NCBI RefSeq assembly: GCF_020622355.1
Contig: NZ_WHVL01000001.1
Location: forward strand, 62,001 to 126,000
Reading direction: 5' to 3'
Length of the DNA: 64,000 nt
Source: Vreelandella malpeensis
Lineage (GTDB): Bacteria; Pseudomonadota; Gammaproteobacteria; Pseudomonadales; Halomonadaceae
Both the position numbers and the translations under genes were made by a program. The notes under the pieces were generated by a model, which worked only from the letters and a program-made list of their open reading frames with translations, made no database searches and had not been told where the DNA came from. This document shows positions 44,945 through 54,400 of the stretch, one piece after another (within the stretch, counting starts at the first letter, position 1; every line of letters begins with the position of its first letter).

Positions 44945-45376
44945 TCAGGCGGAGGGGTTCGCGCTCAATACGAACGAGTGCAGCGCGATATCGGTGCGAA
45001 ACTCCCAGCCCAGGTTCGTCCAGAAGCGTTTGCCGGCGTCGTTGTCCACCAACAGCATCAGGTGCGCCTTGTCGATGCTTTCCGCGCGCAGGGCGTCCAG
45101 GCAACGGTTGACCAGCGCGGTGCCGATGCCCTGTTTTCGATAGGGCTCGGCCACCGCCAGGTGCTGGAGGAAGCCCCGGTGGCCGTCGTGACCCGCCATG
45201 ATCGTCCCGATGATGTCACTGCCTTTTTCGGCAACGATACTCAAGCCCGGGTTGCGCGCAAGGTAGCGCATGATGCCCTCGAACGAGTCCGCATCGCGCA
45301 AGCGCACGCCCGGCGTTCGTTGCCAGAGCGATACAGCGGCGGCGTAGTCGTTGATCGTCATGGGGCGGTAGTGCAT
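44945..45376 (-). CDS. GNAT-family N-acetyltransferase
   Basis: 143 residues. The acetyl-CoA-binding motif is LQHLAVAEPYRKQGIGTALVNRCLDAL (Q/RxxGxG/A type), with the C-terminal WTNLGWEFRTDIALHSFVL. Substrate unknown. AGGA precedes the ATG. It is downstream of the small membrane-anchored gene (12-base gap) and upstream of the flavin-oxidase gene (31-base gap). Confidence 0.88.
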   Translation of the reverse strand: MHYRPMTINDYAAAVSLWQRTPGVRLRDADSFEGIMRYLARNPGLSIVAEKGSDIIGTIMAGHDGHRGFLQHLAVAEPYRKQGIGTALVNRCLDALRAESIDKAHLMLLVDNDAGKRFWTNLGWEFRTDIALHSFVLSANPSA

Positions 45377-45388
45377 CAGAACGTCCTG

Positions 45389-45703
45389 TCAGAAATCGAG
45401 CCCAAGGCGCAGCGCCTGCAGCCCGTCGAGGCGGATCGCTACCTCGTCGGAGAAGAGTGGATGCCCTTCTACCCCCAGATCCAGCGCCGCCTGGGCGCCA
45501 CGGTAGGTCACGTTCAGCGTGATCTCGGTCGAGGAGCTCACCGGCGCCCAGAGCCCGTAATCGACGCTTTCGACGTTCACGGCGGAGAGCCCGCGCTCGT
45601 CGAGCGCCCGCTGTGCTTCCTGCTCCACGGCATGGCCGTAATAGACGTAGACGCCGGCATAGCCCAGCGCCAGTACCAGAATCAGTGACAAAAGCTTACC
45701 CAT
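45389..45703 (-). CDS. Hypothetical protein with N-terminal membrane anchor
   Basis: 104 residues. MGKLLSLILVLALGYAGVYVYYGHAV is a signal anchor or uncleaved signal peptide. The rest (ALDERGLSAVNVESVDYGLWAP, LNVTYRGAQAALDLGVEG) looks like a small beta-rich periplasmic domain. AAGAGG lies six bases before the ATG at 45703. I do not recognise the family. It leads the cluster with GNAT, flavin-oxidase and esterase genes and is divergent from the AraC gene. Confidence 0.68.
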   Translation of the reverse strand: MGKLLSLILVLALGYAGVYVYYGHAVEQEAQRALDERGLSAVNVESVDYGLWAPVSSSTEITLNVTYRGAQAALDLGVEGHPLFSDEVAIRLDGLQALRLGLDF

Positions 45704-45853
45704 GCAAAGCCTCTTCGTGTTGGCGTTCATTGCGCGGCGTCGATAATGCCTAGCCTGGCCTTCGCGCACAAGCGACACGCATCGAGCAATTATGTACAAG
45801 CCTGCCCCGGGGCGCTGGCGTAGACTTTCGATGTGACGAACCAGGAGTGCGGT

Positions 45854-46684
45854 ATGCGTAACGCCACCCGATTTCAATTCATTCAAAGTCAGCACGTTCC
45901 CGGGCTGACCGTGCTGAACGCGGCGATCGACGACTTCTGCTACGACCGTCACGCTCATGAGGAGTACGCCTTTGGCGTGACGCTGGCCGGGCGGCAGGAT
46001 TTCTTCAGCGGGGGGCAGTATCACAAGAGCCCGCCGGGGCACGTGATTCGCTTCAATCCAGAAGAGGTACACGACGGTCAGCCCGGTGGCGAGCACACCC
46101 TGGGTTATTCGATGCTGTACGTGCCCACCGCTCAGGTGGATCCGCTGCTGGCCGAGGCCCTAGGTCGGGAAAACACCTCGGGTTTTCGTCCCCCGGGCAC
46201 CCTGATTCAAGACACCGAGCTTCGCGGCGCCATTCTGGAGCTTGCGCGGCTGGTGAGCCTGGAGACCGGCAGCTGCATCGACCAGGAGAACGCGCTCTAT
46301 CGGGTGGTGGCACGTACTGCCCAGCTCGGCGGCCGCTACCAGGACGAGCCGGGGATCCGGCGCCCGGATACCCTCTTGCAGCGGGCGAAAGCCTACATTC
46401 ACGCTCACCTGGAGCAGGATATCTCCCTGGACGAGATCAGCCAGGCCGCGCATCTCTCCAAGTACCACTTCGTGCGCCTGTTTCGCCGCCACTATGGCAT
46501 CACTCCCCATCAATACGTGATCAACTGCCGCATCAACGCCGCCCGCCGAGCACTGAGCCAGGGGGCGACCGCCAGTGAGGTGGCGCTACGCTTCGGCTTC
46601 GCCGACACGAGCCATTTCAACCGCCGCTTCAAGCGCATCTACGCCGTGACGCCGAGCCAGTACCGGCGCGACATTGCCCGCTGA
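45854..46684 (+). CDS. AraC-family transcriptional regulator
   Basis: 276 residues. The N-terminal cupin-type sensing domain has YDRHAHEEYAFGVTLAGRQDFF and PGHVIRFNPEEVHDG. The C-terminal double HTH runs from HLEQDISLDEISQAAHLSKYHFVRLFRRHYGITPHQYV to GFADTSHFNRRFKRIYAVTPSQYR. CAGGAG lies six bases before the ATG at 45854. The LysE-type exporter gene follows by 49 bases, so the regulator probably controls that exporter in response to an amino acid or similar compound. Confidence 0.92.
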   Translation: MRNATRFQFIQSQHVPGLTVLNAAIDDFCYDRHAHEEYAFGVTLAGRQDFFSGGQYHKSPPGHVIRFNPEEVHDGQPGGEHTLGYSMLYVPTAQVDPLLAEALGRENTSGFRPPGTLIQDTELRGAILELARLVSLETGSCIDQENALYRVVARTAQLGGRYQDEPGIRRPDTLLQRAKAYIHAHLEQDISLDEISQAAHLSKYHFVRLFRRHYGITPHQYVINCRINAARRALSQGATASEVALRFGFADTSHFNRRFKRIYAVTPSQYRRDIAR

Positions 46685-46733
46685 ACCTTTCGCGCCCAGT
46701 ACGCTAACCCACCGACTGCCACGAGACTTCATC

Positions 46734-47348
46734 ATGCTGGGAATCATCCTGTTCGGGGTGGGCATCATGTACACGCCCGGCCCCGTGAACCTGCTCGGCC
46801 TGAACGTGGGCATCAACGGCCAAGGCCGCCGCGCCATAGGGTTCTGCCTGGGTGTGGGCTGCGCCATGCTGATCTACCTGCTGGTGCTGGGCTTTGCCGG
46901 TGCGGCGTGGATCGGCGGGCAAGCACTGGTCATACTGAGTGCGGTGGGCTGTGGCTATATTCTTTATCTCGCCTGGAAGATCGCCCGCGCCAGCGCACGA
47001 CTCGACACCGCGAACGCGCCCGTGCGCGTGCTCGGCTTTCGTGACGGCGTGGCGATGCAGCTTCTGAACCCCAAGACACCGGTGGCAGTGCTGCCCATTG
47101 TCACACTGCAATTTCCAGCGGCGGGTATCGAGGGCGCAAGCCTGGTGGTCTGGTCTGCGGGGCTCGCGCTACTCGCCGCCGGCGCCCCGGGCAGCTATGT
47201 GCTGATGGGCAGCCTGATCGGCCAGCGCATTCATCGACCGCGACTGATCAAGGCATTCAACCAGATCATGGCCCTGCTGCTGGCCGCGGTCGCGCTGTCG
47301 ATCGGTTTCGAGCACGTATGGGTGCCGCTTGCCGAAGTGATGAACTAA
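46734..47348 (+). CDS. LysE/RhtB-family exporter
   Basis: 204 residues with about six membrane spans. The N-terminal signature MYTPGPVNLLGLNVGINGQGRRAIGFCLGVGCAM is that of LysE/RhtB amino acid exporters, followed by FRDGVAMQLLNPKTPVAVLPI. The ATG at 46734 places the first helix at the N-terminus; its SD is weak. It likely exports an amino acid or derivative under control of the adjacent AraC protein. Confidence 0.88.
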   Translation: MLGIILFGVGIMYTPGPVNLLGLNVGINGQGRRAIGFCLGVGCAMLIYLLVLGFAGAAWIGGQALVILSAVGCGYILYLAWKIARASARLDTANAPVRVLGFRDGVAMQLLNPKTPVAVLPIVTLQFPAAGIEGASLVVWSAGLALLAAGAPGSYVLMGSLIGQRIHRPRLIKAFNQIMALLLAAVALSIGFEHVWVPLAEVMN

Positions 47349-47414
47349 TCGAGCAAACGGGTCGCCGGATCGAGGTGATGCTCGACCGGCGCCCCGCTAG
47401 AGGCGTGCGCCCGG

Positions 47415-49613
47415 CTAGTCGCGGTGACGCAGCACGAACACGTGGTGCAAGTTGGTGCGCCGCTGGAAGTCCGGGTCAAAGGTCTTGTCGGTGATCTCCT
47501 CGACCGCGAAGCGCGCGCGCAGCGATTCGTCCAGCGTGAAGCGACGCTGGTTGTTGGAGAACACCAAGGTGCCGCCGGGGGCGAGCCGCGCCATGGCGAG
47601 TTCTATCAGCCTGGGGTGGTCGCGCTGCACATCCAGGGTGTCGCGCATCTTCTTGGAGTTGGAGAAGGTGGGCGGATCCATGAAGATCAGGTCGAACTCG
47701 GTGTCGGCGCCTTCCAGCCAGCGAAAGCAGTCCTCGCGTACGAGCCTGTGGCGGCGCATGTCCAGCGCGTTCAGGGCGAAGTTGTCCTTGGCCCACTCGA
47801 GGTAAGTGTTGGACATGTCGACGCTGACGCTGTCGCTCGCCCCGCCCAGGGCCGCCTGCACCGTGGCGGTCGCGGTGTAGCAGAATAGATTCAGAAAGCG
47901 CTTGCCGCTGGCCATTTCACCCAGCATGCGCCGCACCGGGCGGTGATCGAGAAACAGCCCCGTATCCAGGTAGTCGCGCAGGTTCACCCATAGCCGTGCG
48001 CTGCTCTCACGCACCTCGAAGCGTTCGTTGCTGGCATCGCGCTTCTGGTACTGGGCATGGCCGGCCTGGCGCTCGCGGCGCTTGACGTAGATATCGCCAG
48101 CGCGCACGCCGAGCGTCTCTGGCAGTACTTCCAGCGCATCGAACAGGCGTTTCTGGGCCTGGGCGGCGTTGACCGATTTAGGCGCGGCGTACTCCTGCAC
48201 GTGCACCTTGTCGCCGTAGCGGTCGATGGCAAGGGCAAACTCCGGCATGTCGGCATCATACAGCCGATAGCAGCCCTCCCCGCTCTGCTTGAGCCACTTT
48301 TTCAGCCGTTTCTGGTTCTTGACCAGCCGGTTGGCGAACATCCGGGCGTTCTCGGAGACCACTCGCGCGCCGCTCTCCTGCTCCTGGCCGCGCTCCTCTT
48401 GCTTCACGCGCTCCTCGCCCGCCGGCCCTTGCGCAGCGATCTCCATCAGCAGCAGCTTGGCGTCCAGGGCGCCGTTTTTCAGCGCGTACTGCTTGTGGGC
48501 ACGAAGCCCCAGACGGTGGCCGAGGTCCGGGTTGCCGGTGAACAGCGCCAGCGTCCATCCTGGAAACAGCGTCTTGGCCTTCTCGCCCAGAGTGGCGTAG
48601 AGGCCGACGAGCTCGGGCAGCTCACCCAGGCGCTCGCCGTAGGGCGGGTTGGTGATCAAGAGGCCGCGCTCGGCCAACCCTTCCGGGCGGCTCAGCTGGC
48701 TGAGGCTCTGACCGGTGAAGGTGATCAGCGCCGGCACGCCGGCGCGCATGGCGTTGGCCTTGGCCGCCGAGAGCGCCGCCGGGCTCTGATCGAACCCGTA
48801 AAGCACGTTTTTGCAGCGCTTGCGCCCGATGGAGGCGCGCGCCTGGGCCTCGCGCACGAGCTCGAGCCACGTGGTGCGCGCGTGCCCCGCCCAGCCTTCG
48901 AAGCCGAAGCGCTCGCGGTGCAGGTTCGGCGCCTGGTCGGCGGCGATCAGCGCGGCTTCGATCAGCAGCGTGCCGGAGCCGCACAGCGGGTCGATCAGCG
49001 TTTCGCCGGCCTTGGCCCGCTCTGGCCAGCCGGCGCGGATCAAGAGTGCGGCGGCCAGGTTCTCCTTGAGCGGGGCGTGGCCCACCTCGCGGCGATAGCC
49101 GCGCCGGTGCAGGCTGTCACCGGAAAGATCGACGCCCAGCGTCAAATTCGCTCGGTGCAGGTGAGCGTAGAGGCGCAGATCCGGCGCCTTGGTATCGACG
49201 TTGGGGCGCTCGACCCCGGCGAGGGCCAGCGCGTCGACCACCGCGTCCTTGACCGTCTGCGCGCCGAAGCGGGTGTGGCGAATCTCGTCGCTGCGTCCGT
49301 GGAAATCCACCGCCAGCGTCTTATTCGCGCTAACGTGGGCGGGCCAGTCGACCTTCATCGCGGCGGCGTACAGCTCCTTGGCACTCGACACCAGCGTCTC
49401 GCGCGCGATGATCAAAATGACGCGGTTTGCCAGGCGCGACCACAGACACGCCCGGTAAGCGCAGGCCAGGTCGCCCTTGAAGTAGACGCCGGCCACCGTG
49501 GCCTTGCAATCGGTGGCGCCCAGGCTCGCAAGCTCCTCCATCAGAAGACTTTCGATGCCCTTCGGGCAGGTCGCTTGAAACGCCAGCGAAGCGGATTGGC
49601 TTGACTCGGTCAT
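47415..49613 (-). CDS. rlmL: Bifunctional 23S rRNA methyltransferase RlmKL
   Basis: 732 residues, slightly longer than E. coli (702). The N-terminal half (RlmL) has a THUMP domain and the NPPYGERLGELPELVGLY motif for m2G2445. The C-terminal half (RlmK) has a second Rossmann methyltransferase with FLNLFCYTATATVQAALGGA and the MDPPTFSNSKKM motif for m7G2069. The link between them (about 385-440) is charged. The ATG at 49613 gives the standard N-terminus SLAFQATCPKGIESLLMEEL. Near rmf and pyrD, as in many gammaproteobacteria. Confidence 0.95.
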   Translation of the reverse strand: MTESSQSASLAFQATCPKGIESLLMEELASLGATDCKATVAGVYFKGDLACAYRACLWSRLANRVILIIARETLVSSAKELYAAAMKVDWPAHVSANKTLAVDFHGRSDEIRHTRFGAQTVKDAVVDALALAGVERPNVDTKAPDLRLYAHLHRANLTLGVDLSGDSLHRRGYRREVGHAPLKENLAAALLIRAGWPERAKAGETLIDPLCGSGTLLIEAALIAADQAPNLHRERFGFEGWAGHARTTWLELVREAQARASIGRKRCKNVLYGFDQSPAALSAAKANAMRAGVPALITFTGQSLSQLSRPEGLAERGLLITNPPYGERLGELPELVGLYATLGEKAKTLFPGWTLALFTGNPDLGHRLGLRAHKQYALKNGALDAKLLLMEIAAQGPAGEERVKQEERGQEQESGARVVSENARMFANRLVKNQKRLKKWLKQSGEGCYRLYDADMPEFALAIDRYGDKVHVQEYAAPKSVNAAQAQKRLFDALEVLPETLGVRAGDIYVKRRERQAGHAQYQKRDASNERFEVRESSARLWVNLRDYLDTGLFLDHRPVRRMLGEMASGKRFLNLFCYTATATVQAALGGASDSVSVDMSNTYLEWAKDNFALNALDMRRHRLVREDCFRWLEGADTEFDLIFMDPPTFSNSKKMRDTLDVQRDHPRLIELAMARLAPGGTLVFSNNQRRFTLDESLRARFAVEEITDKTFDPDFQRRTNLHHVFVLRHRD

Positions 49614-49967
49614 AGATGTAGCCGCGCGTGGCAGCGCGAGATTCCTATAGATGGCAAATGTGTTTACGTTCGATGACAATTAGGGGGTCGACAACCGACC
49701 CCATGATGGGCTATCAATAAGAGAGTAGCTACTGTTGGCGCATGCGTCTCATGTCAGGGTTGGTCTTTTGGCCGGCAGGCTCGACCTGCAACGACCGATC
49801 GACCCATGGCTTGTCGGGTTTGCCCTGGGCCGTTTCGCACGTGAGTGCCAGGCGGTGGTTCAAGGCAGTACCCGCTCTTGAAGTAAGCTCCGAAATGGCA
49901 GCCGGTCCCTATACTTTTCCCGGCCAGCCGTTTCATACCAAAGGCTTTACATAAGAGAGGTCAGCCA
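49614..49967. other. Intergenic region between rlmKL and rmf
   Basis: About 350 bases without a convincing gene. It contains a hairpin GGGGTCG/CGACCCC with a five-base loop at 49684-49702, which lies in the rlmKL leader on the minus strand and has no T-run. It also holds the probable rmf promoter near 49909. A 70-codon frame at 49742-49954 has unlikely composition and covers the rmf promoter, so it is not called. Confidence 0.6.
49908..49916 (+). promoter_or_regulatory. Sigma-S-like -10 element of the rmf promoter
   Basis: CTATACTT at 49909-49916 matches the extended -10 typical of stationary-phase (RpoS) promoters and lies about 50 bases before the rmf ATG. No good -35 is found at normal spacing, which is common for RpoS promoters. 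Confidence 0.5.
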
Positions 49968-50177
49968 ATGAAACGACAAAAGCGTGATCGCTTCCAGCGT
50001 GCCTACGTTCACGGCTACAAAGCGGGTGTCACGGGTCGCTCCCGGGACGATTGCCCCAGTCAAGACATCAATTTACGCGAATACTGGATGAGCGGTTGGC
50101 GTGAAGGTCGCGGCGACCAGTGGGACGGCATGACGGGCGTCTCTGGTATCCACAAGAACCCGATGGTCATGACCTGA
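49968..50177 (+). CDS. rmf: Ribosome modulation factor
   Basis: 69 residues, longer than E. coli RMF (55). MKRQKRDRFQRAYVHGYKAG and GRSRDDCP match the RMF core, followed by YWMSGWREGRGDQW. RMF dimerises 70S ribosomes into inactive 100S particles in stationary phase. GAGAGG precedes the ATG and an intrinsic terminator follows. The C-terminal extension after GWREGR (about 14 residues) is not in E. coli RMF. Confidence 0.96.
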   Translation: MKRQKRDRFQRAYVHGYKAGVTGRSRDDCPSQDINLREYWMSGWREGRGDQWDGMTGVSGIHKNPMVMT

Positions 50178-50207
50178 CCCTCGCCCTTCAAAGCTTGAAA
50201 CCGACTG

Positions 50208-50235
50208 AGCCCGCCTGAACCAGCGCGGGCTTTTT
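50208..50235 (+). terminator. Intrinsic terminator of rmf
   Basis: AGCCCGC (50208-50214) pairs with GCGGGCT (50225-50231), with an inner CTG/CAG, followed by TTTT. Confidence 0.8.
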
Positions 50236-50240
50236 CGTGG

Positions 50241-50348
50241 CTCTGTTTCACACCCTTGCTCCTCACCTCTGTTCTACGTCCTTATTCCACACTCTTATTT
50301 CACGCTCTTATTTCACACCATTGTTTCATGTTTTTATTGCATGCCCCT
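50241..50348. repeat. Degenerate 12-14 bp tandem repeat block
   Basis: About eight imperfect units of the form CTTATTTCACACT follow one another (for example CTCTGTTTCACACC, CTTATTCCACACT, CTTATTTCACGCT, CTTATTTCACACCA, TTGTTTCATGTT). The block fills the space between the rmf terminator and the pyrD stop. It is pyrimidine-rich on the plus strand and more AT-rich than its surroundings. Confidence 0.7.
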
Positions 50349-51360
50349 ATCCTTGCGCCAGCGCTTTCGCGCAGCGCCCTACCAGCGCCGGGCCTTCGTA
50401 GATAAGTCCCGAGTAGAGCTGGATCACATCCGCCCCGGCCTCGAGCTTGGCCTTTGCCTTAGCGGGGCTATCGATGCCGCCCACGCCGATGATCGGCAGG
50501 GTGGGAAGCGCTTCGCGCAGCGCCCGAATCACCTCGTTGGAGGGTTCGAACACCGGGCGTCCTGAAAGCCCGCCGACCTCGTCGGCGTGCGCGTGCCCCG
50601 TCACCGCGTCCCGCGCCACCGTCGTGTTGGTGGCGATCACCCCATCGAAGCCGTTCTTGGTGATGTTCTGTGCCACCAGCGTGATCTCCTCCCGGGTCAT
50701 GTCCGGAGCGATCTTGATCAAAAGCGGTACGCGGCGGCCGGACTCGGCGTCGAGCAGGTTGGCACGTTCGCGAATCGGCCCGAGCAGCGCGTCGAGCTGC
50801 TCGCCAAACTGCAGCGTTCGAAGCCCCGGCGTATTGGGCGAGGAGACGTTGACGGCCACGTAGTCGGCCACACCGTGTACCGCGTCGAGGCACACGAGGT
50901 AGTCATCGAGTGCCTTCTCCACCGGGGTGGTCAGGTTCTTTCCGATGTTGACCCCCACGATGCCAGCGTAGTGGCGGGCGCGCACGCGCGCCACCAGGTG
51001 CGCCACGCCCTGATTGTTGAAGCCGAAGCGGTTGATGATCGCGCCGTGTTTCAGAAGCCTGAAAAGGCGCGGCTTGTCGTTGCCAGGCTGAGCCTTGGGC
51101 GTGACCGTGCCGACCTCGACGAAGCCGAAGCCGAGCGCGCCGAGGGCGTCCAGGTGATCGGCACTTTTGTCGAGCCCGGCGGCCAGGCCCACCTTGTTGG
51201 GAAAACGCAGCCCCATCAGCGTGACCGGGTCGCTCACCGCCGGACCAAATAGCCTTTCCACCCCGCCCGCGCGGTGCAGGCTGTCCAGCGCGCGAAGCGT
51301 CAGGCCGTGAGAGGTTTCCGGGTCCAGGCGAAACAGCAGCGAACGGGCGAACTGATACAT
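50347..51360 (-). CDS. pyrD: Dihydroorotate dehydrogenase (quinone), class 2
   Basis: 337 residues. The class 2 N-terminal membrane-associating helix (MYQFARSLLFRLDPETSHGLTLRAL) is present. NPNKVGLAAGLDK-type sequence (FPNKVGLAAGLDKSADHL), NRFGFNNQGV and NVSSPNTPGLR carry FMN and substrate contacts, with the catalytic Ser in the last. IIGVGGIDSPAKAKAKLEAGADVIQLYSGLIYEGP binds the FMN phosphate. It oxidises dihydroorotate in pyrimidine synthesis using quinone. GGAG precedes the ATG at 51360. It is near rmf and rlmKL as in E. coli's general neighbourhood. Confidence 0.96.
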   Translation of the reverse strand: MYQFARSLLFRLDPETSHGLTLRALDSLHRAGGVERLFGPAVSDPVTLMGLRFPNKVGLAAGLDKSADHLDALGALGFGFVEVGTVTPKAQPGNDKPRLFRLLKHGAIINRFGFNNQGVAHLVARVRARHYAGIVGVNIGKNLTTPVEKALDDYLVCLDAVHGVADYVAVNVSSPNTPGLRTLQFGEQLDALLGPIRERANLLDAESGRRVPLLIKIAPDMTREEITLVAQNITKNGFDGVIATNTTVARDAVTGHAHADEVGGLSGRPVFEPSNEVIRALREALPTLPIIGVGGIDSPAKAKAKLEAGADVIQLYSGLIYEGPALVGRCAKALAQG

Positions 51361-51451
51361 CGAGAAGCTCCAGCGGGCGGCGGTTGGGGTGGGCGCCGAG
51401 TATACCGCAACGCGGCGCCTCCCGCAGGCTGGCCGGGGCCAAGTGACCGGC

Positions 51452-51480
51452 AAAAAAAATCGCGCCCCGCAGGGCGCGAT
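51452..51480 (-). terminator. Intrinsic terminator of the NAD-GDH gene
   Basis: ATCGCGCCC (51459-51467), CGCA loop and GGGCGCGAT (51472-51480). On the minus strand a run of T follows. It lies 18 bases after the NAD-GDH stop. Confidence 0.88.
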
Positions 51481-51497
51481 CATGACGGCGAGAACGC

Positions 51498-54400
51498 CTA
51501 GCTTTCGCTGCCGCTCTCGGCGAGGTCGACGAGCTCGCGCACCGCCACGGCGAACAGCGCGAAGCCGCCTTCGCTGCCGCCGCGCACCTCGTCGATCAGG
51601 CGGCGCCAGCGACGGTGCAGGTCGGCGTGCTGCTCGAGCCACTGCTCGACCAGCTCCTGGGTATCGCGGCTGCCGGCGTCGAGCTTCAAGACGCTCACGG
51701 TCAGCGCCAGCTGCTGACGGTCGATGTCGTCGCGGAAGGTTTCGCGCGCCTGGGCCTGCCAGGCATCGCGCACCTCGAGCTGGGTGACCTGATGGGTCAT
51801 CCAGGGAAGCTCCAGGCGATTGCCGATCTCATAGAACACTTCCGCCACACGCTGAGGCTTCTCGTTGGTGGCACGCGCAGCATGGATAATGCCAAGCCCG
51901 GCGTAGAGGCTGCTGGAAGCCGCTACGGTCGAGGCCAGCGCCTCGGGCACGCCCTCCTCGATCAAGTCATCGCGACGCCGCCGCCACGCCGCGAGCTCCT
52001 CACCGCTCAGCAAATCGCCAATGCCCTCCTGGAGCTGCGCCAGGCGCGGGGCGAAGTACTCGATGGTGTCCTGGGTGGAGAGCCCCAAGTGCAGGCGCAC
52101 GAACCAACGCGTGGCGCGACGCACCATGCGCATCAGGTCGAGCATCATGGCGTACTGCACGCGATTGGGTACCTGATTGTCCAGCGCCTCGATCTGGCCC
52201 CACAGCTCCTTGAGGTTGAACGCATCGCGGGCGACCACGTAGGCCCGGGCGATGTCCGCCCGGCCCGCGCCGGTCGAGTCCATCAGCCGGCGCACGAAGA
52301 CAATACCCATGCGATCCACCAGGTCGTTGGCCACTTGGGTGGCGACGATCTCGCGCTTCAGGCGGTGCTCGTACATCTCGGTCGGGTAGCGCTCGACCAG
52401 CACCGAGGGGAAGAGGTTCTCCAGGTGACGATGGATGTAGGGGTCGTCCGGCACGTCGGACTTGATCAGGTCGCCCTTCAGCGTGCTCTTGGCGTAGGAG
52501 ATCAGCACCGAGAGCTCCGGCAGGCGCATGCCTTCGCTATTGCCGGCGCGCTCCTTGAGGCTCTCGTCGGAGGGCAGGAACTCGAGTTCGCGGTCGATCT
52601 GGCCGGCGTTCTCCAGCTCGCTGATGAAGCGCCGGTAGGGCCCCGCCCCCTGACGCGACAGCATCTCCGAGAGATCGATCGCCTGGGTCTGACGGTAGTT
52701 GTCGCGAATCACCAGATCCGCCACTTCGTCGGTCATGTCCGCCAGCAGCTCGTTGCGCTGCTTTTCGGTCATGTCGCCGCGCGTGACCACCTCGTCGATC
52801 AGGATCTTGATGTTGACCTCATGATCGGAGCAGTTGACCCCGCCGGCGTTGTCGATGAAGTCGGTGTAGACACGTACGCCCTTGGCGGCGGCTTCCATGC
52901 GCCCACGCTGGGTCAGGCCGAGGTTGCCGCCCTCGCCCACCACGCGGCAGTTGAGCTCGCGCCCGTTGATGCGCAGGCTGTCGTTGGCCTTGTCGCCCAC
53001 ATCGCTGTCAGTCTCGTCGGAGCCCTTGACGTAAGTGCCGATGCCGCCGTTCCAGATCAGGTCGACCTTGGCCTTGAGCATGGCGTTGATCAGCTCGCTG
53101 GGCGAGAGCCTATCGGCCTTGATGCCGAACACCTCGGCCATCTCCTCGGAGATCGTGATCGACTTTGCGCTGCGGCTGAACACACCGCCGCCCTTGGAGA
53201 TCAGCTCCTGGCTGTAGTCTTCCCAGCTCGAGCGCGGCATCTCGAACAGACGCTTGCGCTCGGCGAAAGAGGCCTCGGGGTCCGGGTGCGGATCGACGAA
53301 GACGTGCAGGTGGTTGAAGGCGCCGACCAGCTTGATCTTGTCCGAGAGCAGCATGCCGTTGCCGAACACGTCGCCAGCCATGTCGCCGATGCCGACCACG
53401 GTGAACGGGTCCTGCTGGGTGTCCAGGTCCAGGTTCTTGAAGTGGCGCTTGACGGACTCCCAGGCCCCGCGAGCGGTGATCGCCATCTTCTTGTGGTCGT
53501 AGCCGTTGGCCCCGCCGGAGGCGAAGGCGTCGCCCAGCCAGTGGCCGTACTCCAGCGAGATCTCGTTGGCGATATCGGAGAACGACGCCGTGCCCTTGTC
53601 CGCCGCGACCACCAGATAGGTGTCGTCATCGTCGTGGCGCACCACGTTCTTGGGCGGCACGACCTCGCCGCCCACCAGGTTGTCGGTGACGTCGAGCAGC
53701 GCGCGGATGAAGGTCTGGTAGCAAGCGATGCCCTCTTTCTGCTGGGTCTCGCGGTCGGCGTTCTCCGGCATGCGCTTGCACACGAACCCGCCCTTGGCGC
53801 CCACCGGCACGATCACCGCGTTCTTGACCTGCTGCGCCTTGACCAGCCCCAGGATCTCGGTGCGGTAGTCCTCCTGACGGTCGGACCAGCGCAGCCCGCC
53901 GCGGGCCACCTTGCCGCCGCGCAGGTGCACGCCTTCCACGCGTGGCGAACACATGAAGATCTCGAAGGCCGGGCGCGGCTTGGGAATGCCGGTCACCTTG
54001 GAAGGTTCGAGCTTGTAGGCGATGTAGTCCTTGAAGCCGCCTTCCGGGGTACGCTGGTAGTAGTTGGTGCGCAGCGTCGCCTTGATCAGCTCCATCATGC
54101 GCCGCAAGAGCTGGTCATCGGTCAGGCTCGCCACGCTCTCGAGCTGCTCCTGCAGGCGCTGTTCGCAGTCGCGAGTATCGTGGTTTTCCAGGCTCGGGTC
54201 GAAGCGCGTGGTGAAAAGCTCCACTAGGGCGTGGGTGATCTTCGGGTAATTGGCGAGGGTAGCGGCGATGTAGTCCTGGGACATGCCGAAGCGAATCTGC
54301 TTCAGGTAGCGTGCGTAGCCGCGCAGCATCGCCACTTCGCGCCAGTCGAGCCCGGCGCCCAGCACCAGCCGGTTGAAGGTGTCGTTGTCCGCTTCCCCCG

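Noticed and set aside
48057..49604. 515-codon plus-strand frame antisense to rlmKL
   Set aside because: Same shadow pattern; rlmKL on the minus strand shows both methyltransferase motifs.
49742..49954. 70-codon plus-strand frame upstream of rmf
   Set aside because: No SD, no family resemblance, and it covers the probable rmf promoter.
50241..50348. Possible CRISPR or small-RNA locus
   Set aside because: Units are too short and degenerate, with no spacers. No promoter-terminator pair for a small RNA could be assigned, so it is reported only as a repeat block.
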